Program-made: the position numbers and the translations under genes
Source: Vibrio fortis
GTDB taxonomy: Bacteria; Pseudomonadota; Gammaproteobacteria; Enterobacterales; Vibrionaceae
DNA length: 64,000 bases
NCBI RefSeq assembly: GCF_000695685.1
Contig: NZ_JFFR01000027.1
Span: 372,001 to 436,000, forward strand
Direction: 5' to 3'
Part shown: positions 1 through 7,920 of the stretch, in pieces
How positions within the stretch are numbered: the first letter of the stretch is position 1
How the letters are laid out: each line of letters opens with the position of its first letter
Notes under the pieces: generated by a model
The model's database searches: none
What the model saw: the letters and a program-made list of their open reading frames with translations, nothing else
Told to the model about the DNA's origin: nothing

Positions 1-265
1 TTGTCGCTAAAAGCTGCCCTTTCTTAACCACGTCGCCCGCTTCTACGAGCACTTGGTCAATCTCACCGGCAATGCGAAATGCCAATGGTGTCAATTCTGC
101 AGCCATCACTTGGCCGTTGAAATTACGGAATTGCTCTTTAAGAGGTGCTTTCACTTCAAAAGTCGATACCGTTAGTGTTGGCTGCTCTCTGTGTACGGTT
201 TCGTTATTACACGCAGCAAGTGCCAGCGTTGAAGCAACAACGACCACTAATTTATTGAATTTCAT
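1..265 (-). CDS. RND efflux periplasmic adaptor (MFP) lipoprotein, partial
   Basis: Only the N-terminal 88 residues are present; the gene runs off the left edge. They begin MKFNKLVVVV and contain a lipoprotein signal with lipobox LAAC, then the start of a membrane-fusion (HlyD/AcrA-type) fold with the biotinyl-lipoyl hairpin segment VEAGDVVKKGQLL. Adaptors of this class link an inner-membrane RND pump to an outer-membrane channel. The start codon overlaps the stop of the upstream adaptor gene by one base (TAATG), so the two are translationally coupled. Two adaptors in a row followed presumably by one pump recalls the VexIJK arrangement of V. cholerae; the pump itself lies outside the window. 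Confidence 0.85.
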   Translation of the reverse strand, partial: MKFNKLVVVVASTLALAACNNETVHREQPTLTVSTFEVKAPLKEQFRNFNGQVMAAELTPLAFRIAGEIDQVLVEAGDVVKKGQLLAT

Positions 266-1353
266 TAAATGCCGCCCTCACGCGTCCACGCTTTTACTTG
301 CTGTCCATCAACCAATGCATCTACGCCCGCTTCAACAATTAAGTCGCCGCCCATGAGACCACCCACAACGCGACCATTTTCATTCAGCGCAACTGTCACT
401 TTTGAGATCATTTGAGATACAGGGTCGTAACGCCACAGTTCGCCTCGGGTTTCTTCTTTGGTTACCCATGCTGAATCTACGATACCGATGCCTTTTTCAT
501 CGGTGGATTTTTGAACTTCAACTTGAGCTGTCATACCAGAGAGTAAATTCAACTCAGTGGGCTTTTGAATTGATACAACCGCTTGGTAGCTGTTGGTATC
601 TTCGTCTGGTTGCGTCGAAATCTCTTTGAAGCGTGTTGGAATGCGAATCCCGCGATGACTGTCCATCACGACCCACATGTTGGATTGAACAAAATCGCTA
701 ATGCTACGATCTTCCAGTTTGGCAACAGGAACCGAGAAAGTAACGTCCATAGCACGGTGGTTCAAAATGTTGAGAACTGGCTGTTTCTCGCCGATAACTT
801 GATGTTGCTTGCCAAAGACCATAGACACGACACCATCAAAAGGCGCCACTAGCTTTGTATAACCCAGGTTGGTTTTCGCTTGCTCAAGTTCTACACCGGC
901 AGCTGTGTAGTTATTCACTGCTTGGTCGTAGTAATCGGTGCTCACCAACTTCTTAGCATAAAGTTCTGAAGCTTGTTGGTACTGACTATTTGCAAGATCG
1001 TACTTTGCCTGCGCTGCATCGAGTGCGATTCGGAAATCTGTCGAGTCTAAAACAACGAGTGTCTCGCCCTTTTTGACATCTTGCCCCATGCGAACTGCGA
1101 AGTTGTCGATCTGGCCACCCACTTGAAAAGAGAGTGCTGCGCGGTCGGTTGCATCTACTTTAGCGATGTAGCTATCAAGCTCGATATTGGTCTGTTTCGG
1201 GATCTCCAATAACTTCACTGGCTTGATAACCAGTTCATTTTCTTCTGATTGTACTTTGTTACATCCGGTCAAGGAGCTCGCTAGGAGGATAACTGCTACA
1301 ACAGCTCCTAGCGTCTTTACCGGTTTGGCTCTGAAAGATGATTTGGACTGCAT
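265..1353 (-). CDS. RND efflux periplasmic adaptor (MFP) lipoprotein
   Basis: A 362-residue adaptor. Residues 1-31 form a lipoprotein signal ending in lipobox LTGC. The lipoyl half-motif (VRMGQDVKKGETLVVLD) is near residues 87-103, followed by a helical hairpin (about 105-160), the second lipoyl half (KLVAPFDGVVS, about 167-177) and a beta-barrel. This layout is standard for AcrA/MexA-type proteins, which bridge pump and outer-membrane channel in the periplasm. A GGAG ribosome site sits 7 bases before the start. It is the first gene of an operon read away from the TetR gene, with two palindromic operator candidates in the 150-base gap, so TetR repression is likely. Substrates cannot be told from sequence. 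Confidence 0.9.
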   Translation of the reverse strand: MQSKSSFRAKPVKTLGAVVAVILLASSLTGCNKVQSEENELVIKPVKLLEIPKQTNIELDSYIAKVDATDRAALSFQVGGQIDNFAVRMGQDVKKGETLVVLDSTDFRIALDAAQAKYDLANSQYQQASELYAKKLVSTDYYDQAVNNYTAAGVELEQAKTNLGYTKLVAPFDGVVSMVFGKQHQVIGEKQPVLNILNHRAMDVTFSVPVAKLEDRSISDFVQSNMWVVMDSHRGIRIPTRFKEISTQPDEDTNSYQAVVSIQKPTELNLLSGMTAQVEVQKSTDEKGIGIVDSAWVTKEETRGELWRYDPVSQMISKVTVALNENGRVVGGLMGGDLIVEAGVDALVDGQQVKAWTREGGI

Positions 1354-1381
1354 TAAGCGGCTCCATTTAATTATTATGATT

Positions 1382-1401
1382 TACTACACAGGTGTGCAGT
1401 A
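1382..1401. promoter_or_regulatory. Candidate TetR operator 1
   Basis: TACTACACAGGTGTGCAGTA is a near-perfect 20-base palindrome (TACTnCACA/TGTGnAGTA, two central bases and one symmetric pair off). It lies in the divergent gap between the adaptor operon and the TetR gene, where a TetR dimer would be expected to bind. Confidence 0.65.
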
Positions 1402-1429
1402 TATTTAAATTAACGGAATTAACAAGCTT

Positions 1430-1449
1430 TACTTTCCACCTGTGCAGTA
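1430..1449. promoter_or_regulatory. Candidate TetR operator 2
   Basis: TACTTTCCACCTGTGCAGTA repeats the frame of operator 1 (TACT, central CA/TG, GTGCAGTA) exactly 48 bases further on. The right half is identical to operator 1 and the left half is degenerate, suggesting a weaker second site nearer the regulator gene. Confidence 0.55.
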
Positions 1450-1503
1450 TTTTTTATTTCGACAAAAACAGTGTAGAATTAGAACATCATCCTAATTTGC
1501 GAA

Positions 1504-2265
1504 ATGACAATGACAGAAAAAATGACGATGACTGAAAAGAAGCAAGGCCGTAGAAGTGCCAAAGATGCTGAAGAAACACGTTTTCAGATCATGACCATTG
1601 CGGCGGAGTTGTTCTGCGACCAAGGCTACGAACGCGTTTCGTTGCGTAATATCAGTGATAAGGCGGGCGTTTCTCACAGCTTAATCCGTCATCACTTTGG
1701 TAGCAAAGAGAAGATTTGGCACGCGATCAGCGATTGCTTGCATGCGTATTTTCAAGCTTACATCGCTAAGATCATGCAAGAGCTGCCAAAAGACGTAACG
1801 CCAAAGGTCACCCTATATCTGTTTTCGATGCGACTGTTCACCAATATGATCCACTCTCGCAGACCGATGCAGTTGATTTCGGACTCAGTACGACAGGAAG
1901 ACAATCTGGTTGACTATTTCATTGATAACGTCGGTGACATCGAGCAAGAGATCAACATGCTTGCAGATGAATACAATGCTGCTTACCCAGAGCACCCTAT
2001 CAACATTTATGAAATTAAATGGCAGATGATCATCTATGCCAACGCCGCCGTTTGCCTAACTCCATTTATGGAAAGCACATGGAATGAAGGTGATATGGTT
2101 GCGACGCCAGACGAAGCATTGATGAACCATTGGCAGATGTTTAACAAACAGATGATCAACACCTACAAGGTTGACGAAGAATGGGTTCTAAATCCGAACA
2201 CGCTTGAAGAGCTGATTTACGACGTACCGTGTGTGTGGAAATGCAATCCTGAGCACCACGAGTAA
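1504..2265 (+). CDS. TetR/AcrR-family transcriptional regulator
   Basis: A 253-residue regulator. The N-terminal helix-turn-helix is clear (about residues 25-72: AAELFCDQGYERVSLRNIS, AGVSHSLIRHHFGSKEKIW). The C-terminal ligand domain is unrecognised and somewhat longer than in many TetR proteins. It is divergent from the RND adaptor operon and probably represses it and itself through the two operators in between. The first 36 bases are a tandem duplication of an 18-base unit (ATGACAATGACAGAAAAA and a near copy), giving four in-frame ATGs at 1504, 1510, 1522 and 1528. No strong ribosome site marks one, so the true start is uncertain by up to eight residues. Confidence 0.9.
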   Translation: MTMTEKMTMTEKKQGRRSAKDAEETRFQIMTIAAELFCDQGYERVSLRNISDKAGVSHSLIRHHFGSKEKIWHAISDCLHAYFQAYIAKIMQELPKDVTPKVTLYLFSMRLFTNMIHSRRPMQLISDSVRQEDNLVDYFIDNVGDIEQEINMLADEYNAAYPEHPINIYEIKWQMIIYANAAVCLTPFMESTWNEGDMVATPDEALMNHWQMFNKQMINTYKVDEEWVLNPNTLEELIYDVPCVWKCNPEHHE

Positions 2266-2350
2266 CAATAAATCAAGTAGTTAGGTATATAGATACTTAC
2301 GTTTTATAGATACATAGCAACGTAAGTCGATCTTCAATCGAAAGATACAA

Positions 2351-2386
2351 AAAAGGCGCTATGGATAGTACCCACAGCGCCTTTTG
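2351..2386. terminator. Bidirectional intrinsic terminator
   Basis: AAAAGGCGCT (2351-2360) pairs with AGCGCCTTTT (2376-2385); the loop also holds a TGG/CCA pair. A and T runs on both sides serve the convergent TetR and helicase genes. Confidence 0.8.
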
Positions 2387-2410
2387 TATTTCTAAGCCAT
2401 TACGCGAGCC

Positions 2411-3685
2411 TTAACGGCGCGCTTTACCACGGTTTTGGTGGATCTTGAGCTTCGCCTTCATCTTGCGTTTTTCAGATGAACGGCTCTTACCACGACGACC
2501 TGTACGCTCTGGTTCAATTTCCTCAATCAAGCTAGGCTCAAAGCCCTGTAGCCACTCTTGTGGTAGGCGCTTATCAAGCAAACGCTCAATCGCTTCAAGC
2601 AAGTACTCTTCGTCTCTGCTCATTAAAGAAACCGCCAAGCCAGTATTGCCAGCTCGACCTGTACGCCCTATGCGGTGAACATAATCTTCGGCCTTGTACG
2701 GCATATCGTAGTTTACAACCTGTTCCAGTTGTTGGATGTCAATACCACGTGCCGCAACATCGGTTGCAATCAATGCTCGGACTTTAACTGACTTAAAGTC
2801 ATCCAGCGCCTTTTGGCGAGCACCTTGGCTTTTATCACCATTGATTGAAGCTGCTTTGATACCATCTAACTTCAACTCTTTAACTAACGCATCGGTGCCT
2901 TGCTTAGTCTTAGTGAAGACTAGGACCTGCTGCCAGTTTTTAGAGCCGATCAAGTAAGCCAATAGTTCACTTTTGCGCTTCTTATCTACTGGGTAAACCA
3001 TCTGTTTTACGGTTTCAGCCGTGCTATTGGTTGGCGTTACTTGGATTTCACTTGGAGACTCCATCATACGATGCGCAATAGATTTGATTTTGTTGTCAAA
3101 AGTCGCAGAGAAGAACAGTGTTTGACGAACGTCATTCATGCGTTTCAATATGCGTTTGATGTCTGGCATAAAGCCCATGTCAAGCATGCGGTCGGCTTCA
3201 TCAAGCACAAGAACTTCGGTTTGGCTTAACATGATGTTCTTAGTGAACATGTGGTCAATCAAACGCCCCGGCGTTGCGATCAGAATATCCGCGCCCGCTT
3301 TTAGATTGTCGGTTTGAACTTTCATACTAGTGCCGCCATAAGCAACCACAATTTTAAGTCCAGTGCCTTCAGCATAACTGGTAATGTTGTCGAAGACTTG
3401 CTGTGCGAGTTCGCGCGTCGGCACCAATACCAAAGCTCTCACCAGTTTAGGATTTGGAATCACATTGTCTTGACTAGCCAACAAACGTTGAATGATTGGT
3501 AAACCAAACGCCGCGGTTTTACCCGTACCTGTTTGAGCACCAGCCAGTACGTCTTTACCTTCTAACACGAGTGGGATCGCCTGCTCTTGCACGCTTGTCG
3601 GGGTTGTGAAATTTAGCGTCTGTAATGTAGACAGCAACTGCTCCGAAAGCCCCAATTGTTCAAAAGTTTGGTTTGTATCAGACAT
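2411..3685 (-). CDS. rhlE: DEAD-box ATP-dependent RNA helicase, RhlE-like
   Basis: A 424-residue DEAD-box helicase. Motifs appear in order: Q motif region (FEQLGLSEQLLSTL, TPTSVQEQAIP), Walker A AQTGTGKT, PTRELAQQ, TPGRLID, DEAD in VLDEADRMLDMGF, SAT (FFSATF), and HRIGRTGRAG. The tail is short and very basic. The order and spacing fit the RhlE group, which remodels RNA during ribosome assembly and RNA decay; the exact orthologue is not certain. I chose the ATG at 3685 because MSDTNQTFEQLGL aligns with the family N-terminus; the frame can extend 16 residues upstream with nothing family-like. It is read toward the TetR gene, sharing a terminator. Confidence 0.92.
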   Translation of the reverse strand: MSDTNQTFEQLGLSEQLLSTLQTLNFTTPTSVQEQAIPLVLEGKDVLAGAQTGTGKTAAFGLPIIQRLLASQDNVIPNPKLVRALVLVPTRELAQQVFDNITSYAEGTGLKIVVAYGGTSMKVQTDNLKAGADILIATPGRLIDHMFTKNIMLSQTEVLVLDEADRMLDMGFMPDIKRILKRMNDVRQTLFFSATFDNKIKSIAHRMMESPSEIQVTPTNSTAETVKQMVYPVDKKRKSELLAYLIGSKNWQQVLVFTKTKQGTDALVKELKLDGIKAASINGDKSQGARQKALDDFKSVKVRALIATDVAARGIDIQQLEQVVNYDMPYKAEDYVHRIGRTGRAGNTGLAVSLMSRDEEYLLEAIERLLDKRLPQEWLQGFEPSLIEEIEPERTGRRGKSRSSEKRKMKAKLKIHQNRGKARR

Positions 3686-3751
3686 AAAATGATGCTCAAA
3701 GTGGAAATAGGCGCGGATTGTAGCAAACCCCAATGGAACTGTTTACCTTTG

Positions 3752-4366
3752 TCATTGATTTTTCTTTGCTGACATTTCAATTTGCTGTTGCCGATGCTGC
3801 CAAGAGCGCTCAAGTACGTCTGGGTAGAGCTCACAAAAGTGACACTGCAACTTATCATAGTTAGCAGCTAGGTCATCAAAGCACTCTTTTAGTACTCCAA
3901 GTCTTGGCCTTCGTAAAGACATTCTCTCTAATACCATAGAAATTGAATCCATCGATTCGTAGCTTTCTAGCCAGCGTTGCTGGGCCATTTTCTGATGGAT
4001 TAAGAGAAAATCCTCAGGCCAATGCGCCTCTGAATCTTGGCTTATCTTACTATGTGAATTCTTACAGAATTGTTTAAGTGAAGAGTTAGAATATGTTGAC
4101 CAGTTTGTGGCTAAACAGTGATCCCAAAAAACATCAAGCGCAATTGGAGCAAAGCGTTGGGTCTCTTTTCTAAATAGTGTTTTTGCTTGCTTGGAGATCA
4201 CATGAGAATCGGTATAGCTATCGACAAACCGATGCAGTCGAATACCATCAGCTAAGGGTTGAGAATAGTGTTTTGAGGGGTCCCCTTTCACAAAGTCACC
4301 GAGCAGGTTACCTGCTAAGTCACTACGACAGTGATTTGCGATATGAAGATGGGCAAGAAAGTTCAT
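3752..4366 (-). CDS. acpH: Acyl carrier protein phosphodiesterase
   Basis: A 204-residue protein matching AcpH (E. coli about 193 residues). AcpH is a metal-dependent HD-like hydrolase that removes the 4'-phosphopantetheine group from holo-ACP. Diagnostic N-terminal segments are MNFLAHLHIA, AGNLLGDFVKG, GIRLHRFVDSYTDSH and ALDVFWDHCLATNW; the His and Asp residues in these form the metal site. It ends 66 bases before the helicase start on the same strand. Length and motifs are complete. Confidence 0.9.
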   Translation of the reverse strand: MNFLAHLHIANHCRSDLAGNLLGDFVKGDPSKHYSQPLADGIRLHRFVDSYTDSHVISKQAKTLFRKETQRFAPIALDVFWDHCLATNWSTYSNSSLKQFCKNSHSKISQDSEAHWPEDFLLIHQKMAQQRWLESYESMDSISMVLERMSLRRPRLGVLKECFDDLAANYDKLQCHFCELYPDVLERSWQHRQQQIEMSAKKNQ

Positions 4367-4446
4367 TGAACCTCATTAAAGTAGAGCCGATTGGAGACAT
4401 AGTAAACGCACTCCATAATCTTAGCTAACTTTAATGAGGACGTAGG

Positions 4447-4575
4447 TTAGTTTGACGAGCTAAACATCTCTTCGGCTAATTGCTGAACTGCCTGTTCGTA
4501 ATCAGAAAGGTCGATGCCAATTTCCATCGCATCTAACAGCTCGAGACTTTCGTCATTAAAATATTGGTCACTCAT
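4447..4575 (-). CDS. Small acidic protein, 42 residues
   Basis: A short frame encodes MSDQYFNDESLELLDAMEIG and continues to 42 residues, ending EEMFSSSN. It is acidic and likely helical. A good ribosome site (GAAGGG) lies 6 bases before the ATG, and the coding pattern is convincing for so short a gene. I do not recognise the family. It sits upstream of acpH on the same strand with an 80-base gap, so it may share its transcript. Confidence 0.6.
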   Translation of the reverse strand: MSDQYFNDESLELLDAMEIGIDLSDYEQAVQQLAEEMFSSSN

Positions 4576-4886
4576 ATTGTGCCCTTCTATTCCTTATCAT
4601 AGGCTTTCGCCCTTACAACTAAGTGTCTCCATATTGTGCGTTAAATATGACAGATTTATGAAGACACTCCGTGTTTCCCAACAATTTTTAATGCGCTCTT
4701 TTTGAGCAGCACACCTCTGTTCTAAATCGGCATTCGCGCTATAGGATCCATATCTCCGAAGTTGGGTCGCGCGCCCACACTATTACTGGTCACGTCCCAC
4801 CGACTCAATCTTTTCTTCACCAAACTATGAATCAGATCATAGATAAACGATTGCTTTGAACTTTAAGTCGATTAGAAAAACCCAAG

Positions 4887-4904
4887 TGTATATATTATTT
4901 TACA
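4887..4904. promoter_or_regulatory. Strong TyrR box candidate upstream of tyrP
   Basis: TGTATATATTATTTTACA matches the TyrR consensus TGTAAA-N6-TTTACA at all positions but one of the twelve specified. It lies about 145 bases before the tyrP start. Confidence 0.7.
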
Positions 4905-4905
4905 G

Positions 4906-4923
4906 TGGATATAAAAAATTACA
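4906..4923. promoter_or_regulatory. Weak TyrR box candidate upstream of tyrP
   Basis: TGGATATAAAAAATTACA is a looser match to the TyrR box and is separated from the strong box by a single base. As I recall, E. coli tyrP has the same adjacent strong-plus-weak pair, which lets TyrR repress with tyrosine and activate with phenylalanine. Confidence 0.55.
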
Positions 4924-5048
4924 TTTAACCTTGCATTCATTATAAAACTCCCACAAAATGCAGCCAATCCAATATTATTACTGGCTATTGGCGACTAACT
5001 CAGTACATAAGCCAAGTAAAAACCACATAACGTAAAGAATTATATACA

Positions 5049-6272
5049 ATGACTAAATCAAAGGTTTTCGGTAGTACTTTGATCATCGCAGGCACCACTA
5101 TTGGTGCAGGCATGCTCGCCCTTCCTCTAGCTTCTGCTGGTATCGGATTTTCAACTTCACTTGTTTTAATGCTCGGCCTGTGGGCACTAATGGCATTCAC
5201 GGCTCTTCTTATGGTTGAACTACATCAGTTTGCGGACTCAGATGCGACGCTTCACACCTTGGCGCATAACATTCTTGGTAATAAAGGGAAATGGATTGCA
5301 AGCTTTGCGGTGATGTTCCTGTTCTATGCATTGTGTGCGGCTTACATTGCTGGTGGCGGCGCTCAGTTTAACCAACGTGTGATGCAGTTAACTGGGCTAG
5401 AGATTAGTAGTCAATTGACTACACTGCTGTTCACTATCATCGTTGCGACGGTTGTAACGATTGGTACTCACAGTGTAGATAAGGTTAATCGCGTCCTATT
5501 TGGCTTAAAGTTAGTTGCGATGGTGCTGGTACTTAGCTTTCTTGCGCCAAACGTAACCTCTCAATACTTACTGAGCATGCCGCTACAGCAAGGTCTGATT
5601 GTTGCAGCAATTCCTGTTGTATTCACATCATTCGGCTTTCACGGCAGCATCCCTTCTATCGTTCGCTACCTAGATGGTGACGTACGCTCACTGCGTAAGG
5701 TCATGATTGTGGGTTCGGCACTGCCTCTTATTATTTATGTGTTTTGGCAGAGTGTGACGCTAGGTGTTGTTAGCCAAGAGCAACTTCTGAATGATTCAAG
5801 CTTGGGTGCTTTGTTGGTGTCACTTTCTCAAACAGTACAGCAATCGAATCTAAGCATGATCGTTGGTGTCTTTGCTGACTTAGCACTTTTAACATCTTTC
5901 ATTGGCGTAAGCTTAGGTCTGTTTGAGTTTATGGGAGACTCTCTAAACGACAAACTGGGCCAAGGTAAACGCATCAAAACGGCGTTAGTAACTTTTGTTC
6001 CACCACTGGGTTTTGCGCTTTTCTACCCTCAAGGCTTCATTATGGCGCTAGGCTACGCAGCAATTGCCCTAGCCGTGCTTGCAATCCTTTTACCTACAGT
6101 AATGGTCTACAAAGTGCGCTTCACTCAACAACCATCATCTCAAGACTCAAGCGCTACAGTTTACCAAGTAGCAGGCGGTAAGTTGGCACTAATCACTGCG
6201 GGTACTGTGGGTATGATCATCATCGCGATTCAGATTATGATTTCAGGTGGTTTGTTGCCGTCACTCGGATAA
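5049..6272 (+). CDS. tyrP: Tyrosine-specific transport protein (HAAAP permease)
   Basis: A 407-residue inner-membrane proton-driven aromatic amino acid permease, close in length to E. coli TyrP (about 403). The N-terminus is diagnostic: GSTLIIAGTTIGAGMLALPLA, followed by regularly spaced hydrophobic helices consistent with about 11 membrane segments. Mtr and TnaB are the alternatives within the family. The paired TyrR boxes upstream favour TyrP. No ribosome site is strong (AAAGAATTATATACAATG). A perfect inverted repeat follows the gene. Confidence 0.87.
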   Translation: MTKSKVFGSTLIIAGTTIGAGMLALPLASAGIGFSTSLVLMLGLWALMAFTALLMVELHQFADSDATLHTLAHNILGNKGKWIASFAVMFLFYALCAAYIAGGGAQFNQRVMQLTGLEISSQLTTLLFTIIVATVVTIGTHSVDKVNRVLFGLKLVAMVLVLSFLAPNVTSQYLLSMPLQQGLIVAAIPVVFTSFGFHGSIPSIVRYLDGDVRSLRKVMIVGSALPLIIYVFWQSVTLGVVSQEQLLNDSSLGALLVSLSQTVQQSNLSMIVGVFADLALLTSFIGVSLGLFEFMGDSLNDKLGQGKRIKTALVTFVPPLGFALFYPQGFIMALGYAAIALAVLAILLPTVMVYKVRFTQQPSSQDSSATVYQVAGGKLALITAGTVGMIIIAIQIMISGGLLPSLG

Positions 6273-6296
6273 ATTGATTAATTTATCAAAAGCGAT

Positions 6297-6360
6297 TGAT
6301 CTGGGTCTCAATTATAGAAATTGATTATCATTTAATTTCATAAACAGTCGACCCAGATCA
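6297..6360. repeat. 11-base perfect inverted repeat between tyrP and the chemoreceptor
   Basis: TGATCTGGGTC (6297-6307) and GACCCAGATCA (6350-6360) are perfect inverse copies 42 bases apart. No T-run follows, so it is not a typical terminator. Between the arms is an AT-rich segment, with a weak Fur-like stretch around TGATTATCATT. Confidence 0.6.
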
Positions 6361-6419
6361 CATATTTATTGCGTGCGGTTATTTAAAGTCCTCGTTAAAG
6401 GAATTATCGTGGAGTTATC

Positions 6420-7847
6420 ATGAAAGAAGTACAGTTTCGAACGATAGACAAACTGTTTATTAAAATGTCGATCAACGACAAGATGTGGGTTATTTTCCTC
6501 ATCTTCTTAGTTGCCCTTGGCAGTCTATCAACGAACACCTACCTCAATCAGCTCAGTCAAATTGAACAAAATGCAAAGACTTCAGCTGAACAACAACTCA
6601 AGGGTATGTTGTCTGTTTCTGACTCCCCAGAGTCAACACTGTTAACCCGTTCTTCAAGAGCGACTTCAACAGACGCATCAATCAACAATAACGGCTCTGT
6701 AACGGCTACCCAACAGGGTAAAGACGGCCAATACTACTCTCTTACTCTACCTGCAACCGATGTTGCCGATCAGAAGCAAAGCGCACTGAATACCTTCTTA
6801 CTCAGTTTTTTATGGTGTGTTCCTTTTGGCATTTTCTGCTACTGGGTGGCAACCTTCATTGGTGGCGCACTTTGGGTACTTTACTCAACGACAGAAAAGA
6901 TTGGTGATGGCGACTTGAGCTCTCGTCTTGGTTTCCACCCAGGTCGTGATGAATTCGGTACAATCGGTTGTGCACTAGACCGCTCTATGGACACCTTGAG
7001 CGAGCTTGTGAATAACGTCAATGAAAGTGCAGCGACGCTAAGTGAAACCTCTTCTTCGTTCGAAGCAGAAGCAAAGCGTAGTGAAACTCAAATTAGCAGC
7101 CAACACGCTTCTCTTGATTCTGTTGCAACAGCAATGGATGAGATGACGGCTTCTGCAAACGAAGTGTCAAACATCGCAGCACGTTCAACCGAGCAAACAG
7201 AAAATGATGCTCAAGCGATTAACCAAAGCCACGGTAAAGTTCAGCAAGCTATCGCAGAGATCACTACCCTGTCATCATTGATTGAGCAGGCTTCATCTTC
7301 TGTAACGAGCCTTAACGTTAACACAAGCCAAATCAATGAGGTGATCACCACTATCAATGCCATTTCAGAGCAAACTAACCTACTCGCTCTGAACGCAGCT
7401 ATTGAAGCCGCACGTGCAGGGGAACAAGGCCGTGGTTTTGCAGTTGTTGCCGATGAAGTTCGTACACTTGCGAGCCGCACTCAGTCAGCAACGGTAGAAA
7501 TCCAAGCGATGATTGAGCGTCTACAACAAGAGAGCCAGAATATTGCGAAGATCACTGAGCAAACTGTTGACCAAGCACAAACAAGTAGCCAGTTGATTTC
7601 TAATATTGGTGATGATGTAAACTCAATCTCAGATTCAGCTCGTGCCCTAATGGATATGAGCGCACAAATCGCCTCTTCTGCCGATGAGCAAAGCAACGTA
7701 GCTAACAGCATTGCAGCTGAATTGAATGACATTCGTAGCCAATCAGATGTCATCAAAGAAGTCGCTCAAAACACCTCTAATGGCGTTTCGAATCTAACTC
7801 ATGCTTCTATTTCACTATCTAAGACTTTAGCGAAATACCGCACTTAA
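6420..7847 (+). CDS. Methyl-accepting chemotaxis protein
   Basis: A 475-residue chemoreceptor. It has one membrane segment near residues 20-42, a very short periplasmic part (about 80 residues, Ser/Thr/Gln-rich, no recognised ligand domain), a second membrane segment near 124-150, a HAMP linker (about 150-200), and a cytoplasmic coiled-coil with the conserved hairpin tip EQTNLLALNAAIEAARAGE. The tip contacts CheA and CheW. There is no C-terminal CheR-docking pentapeptide. The ligand is unknown; the small sensor region suggests it may sense through the membrane or a partner. A GGAG site precedes the ATG by 6 bases. It stands alone. Confidence 0.93.
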   Translation: MKEVQFRTIDKLFIKMSINDKMWVIFLIFLVALGSLSTNTYLNQLSQIEQNAKTSAEQQLKGMLSVSDSPESTLLTRSSRATSTDASINNNGSVTATQQGKDGQYYSLTLPATDVADQKQSALNTFLLSFLWCVPFGIFCYWVATFIGGALWVLYSTTEKIGDGDLSSRLGFHPGRDEFGTIGCALDRSMDTLSELVNNVNESAATLSETSSSFEAEAKRSETQISSQHASLDSVATAMDEMTASANEVSNIAARSTEQTENDAQAINQSHGKVQQAIAEITTLSSLIEQASSSVTSLNVNTSQINEVITTINAISEQTNLLALNAAIEAARAGEQGRGFAVVADEVRTLASRTQSATVEIQAMIERLQQESQNIAKITEQTVDQAQTSSQLISNIGDDVNSISDSARALMDMSAQIASSADEQSNVANSIAAELNDIRSQSDVIKEVAQNTSNGVSNLTHASISLSKTLAKYRT

Positions 7848-7877
7848 GGCTTGGCTTTGATTAGCAACTAAAAAACC

Positions 7878-7907
7878 AAAGAAGGACTCCTCGGAGTCCT
7901 TCTTTTT
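7878..7907. terminator. Bidirectional intrinsic terminator
   Basis: AAAGAAGGACTC and GAGTCCTTCTTT flank a CTCG loop with a T-run after it. It separates the convergent chemoreceptor and RND pump genes. Confidence 0.88.
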
Positions 7908-7920
7908 GTTTGCCATCTCG

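Larger units (their letters stand above)
4576..5048. other. Intergenic region upstream of tyrP
   Basis: No gene is visible. The right half carries the two TyrR boxes listed separately and the tyrP promoter region; the left half (4600-4850) holds the small gene's promoter and no structure I can name. Confidence 0.6.

Noticed and set aside
6315..6345. Fur box upstream of the chemoreceptor
   Set aside because: TGATTATCATT resembles half of a Fur site but the other half is poor compared with the exact box at 33478.
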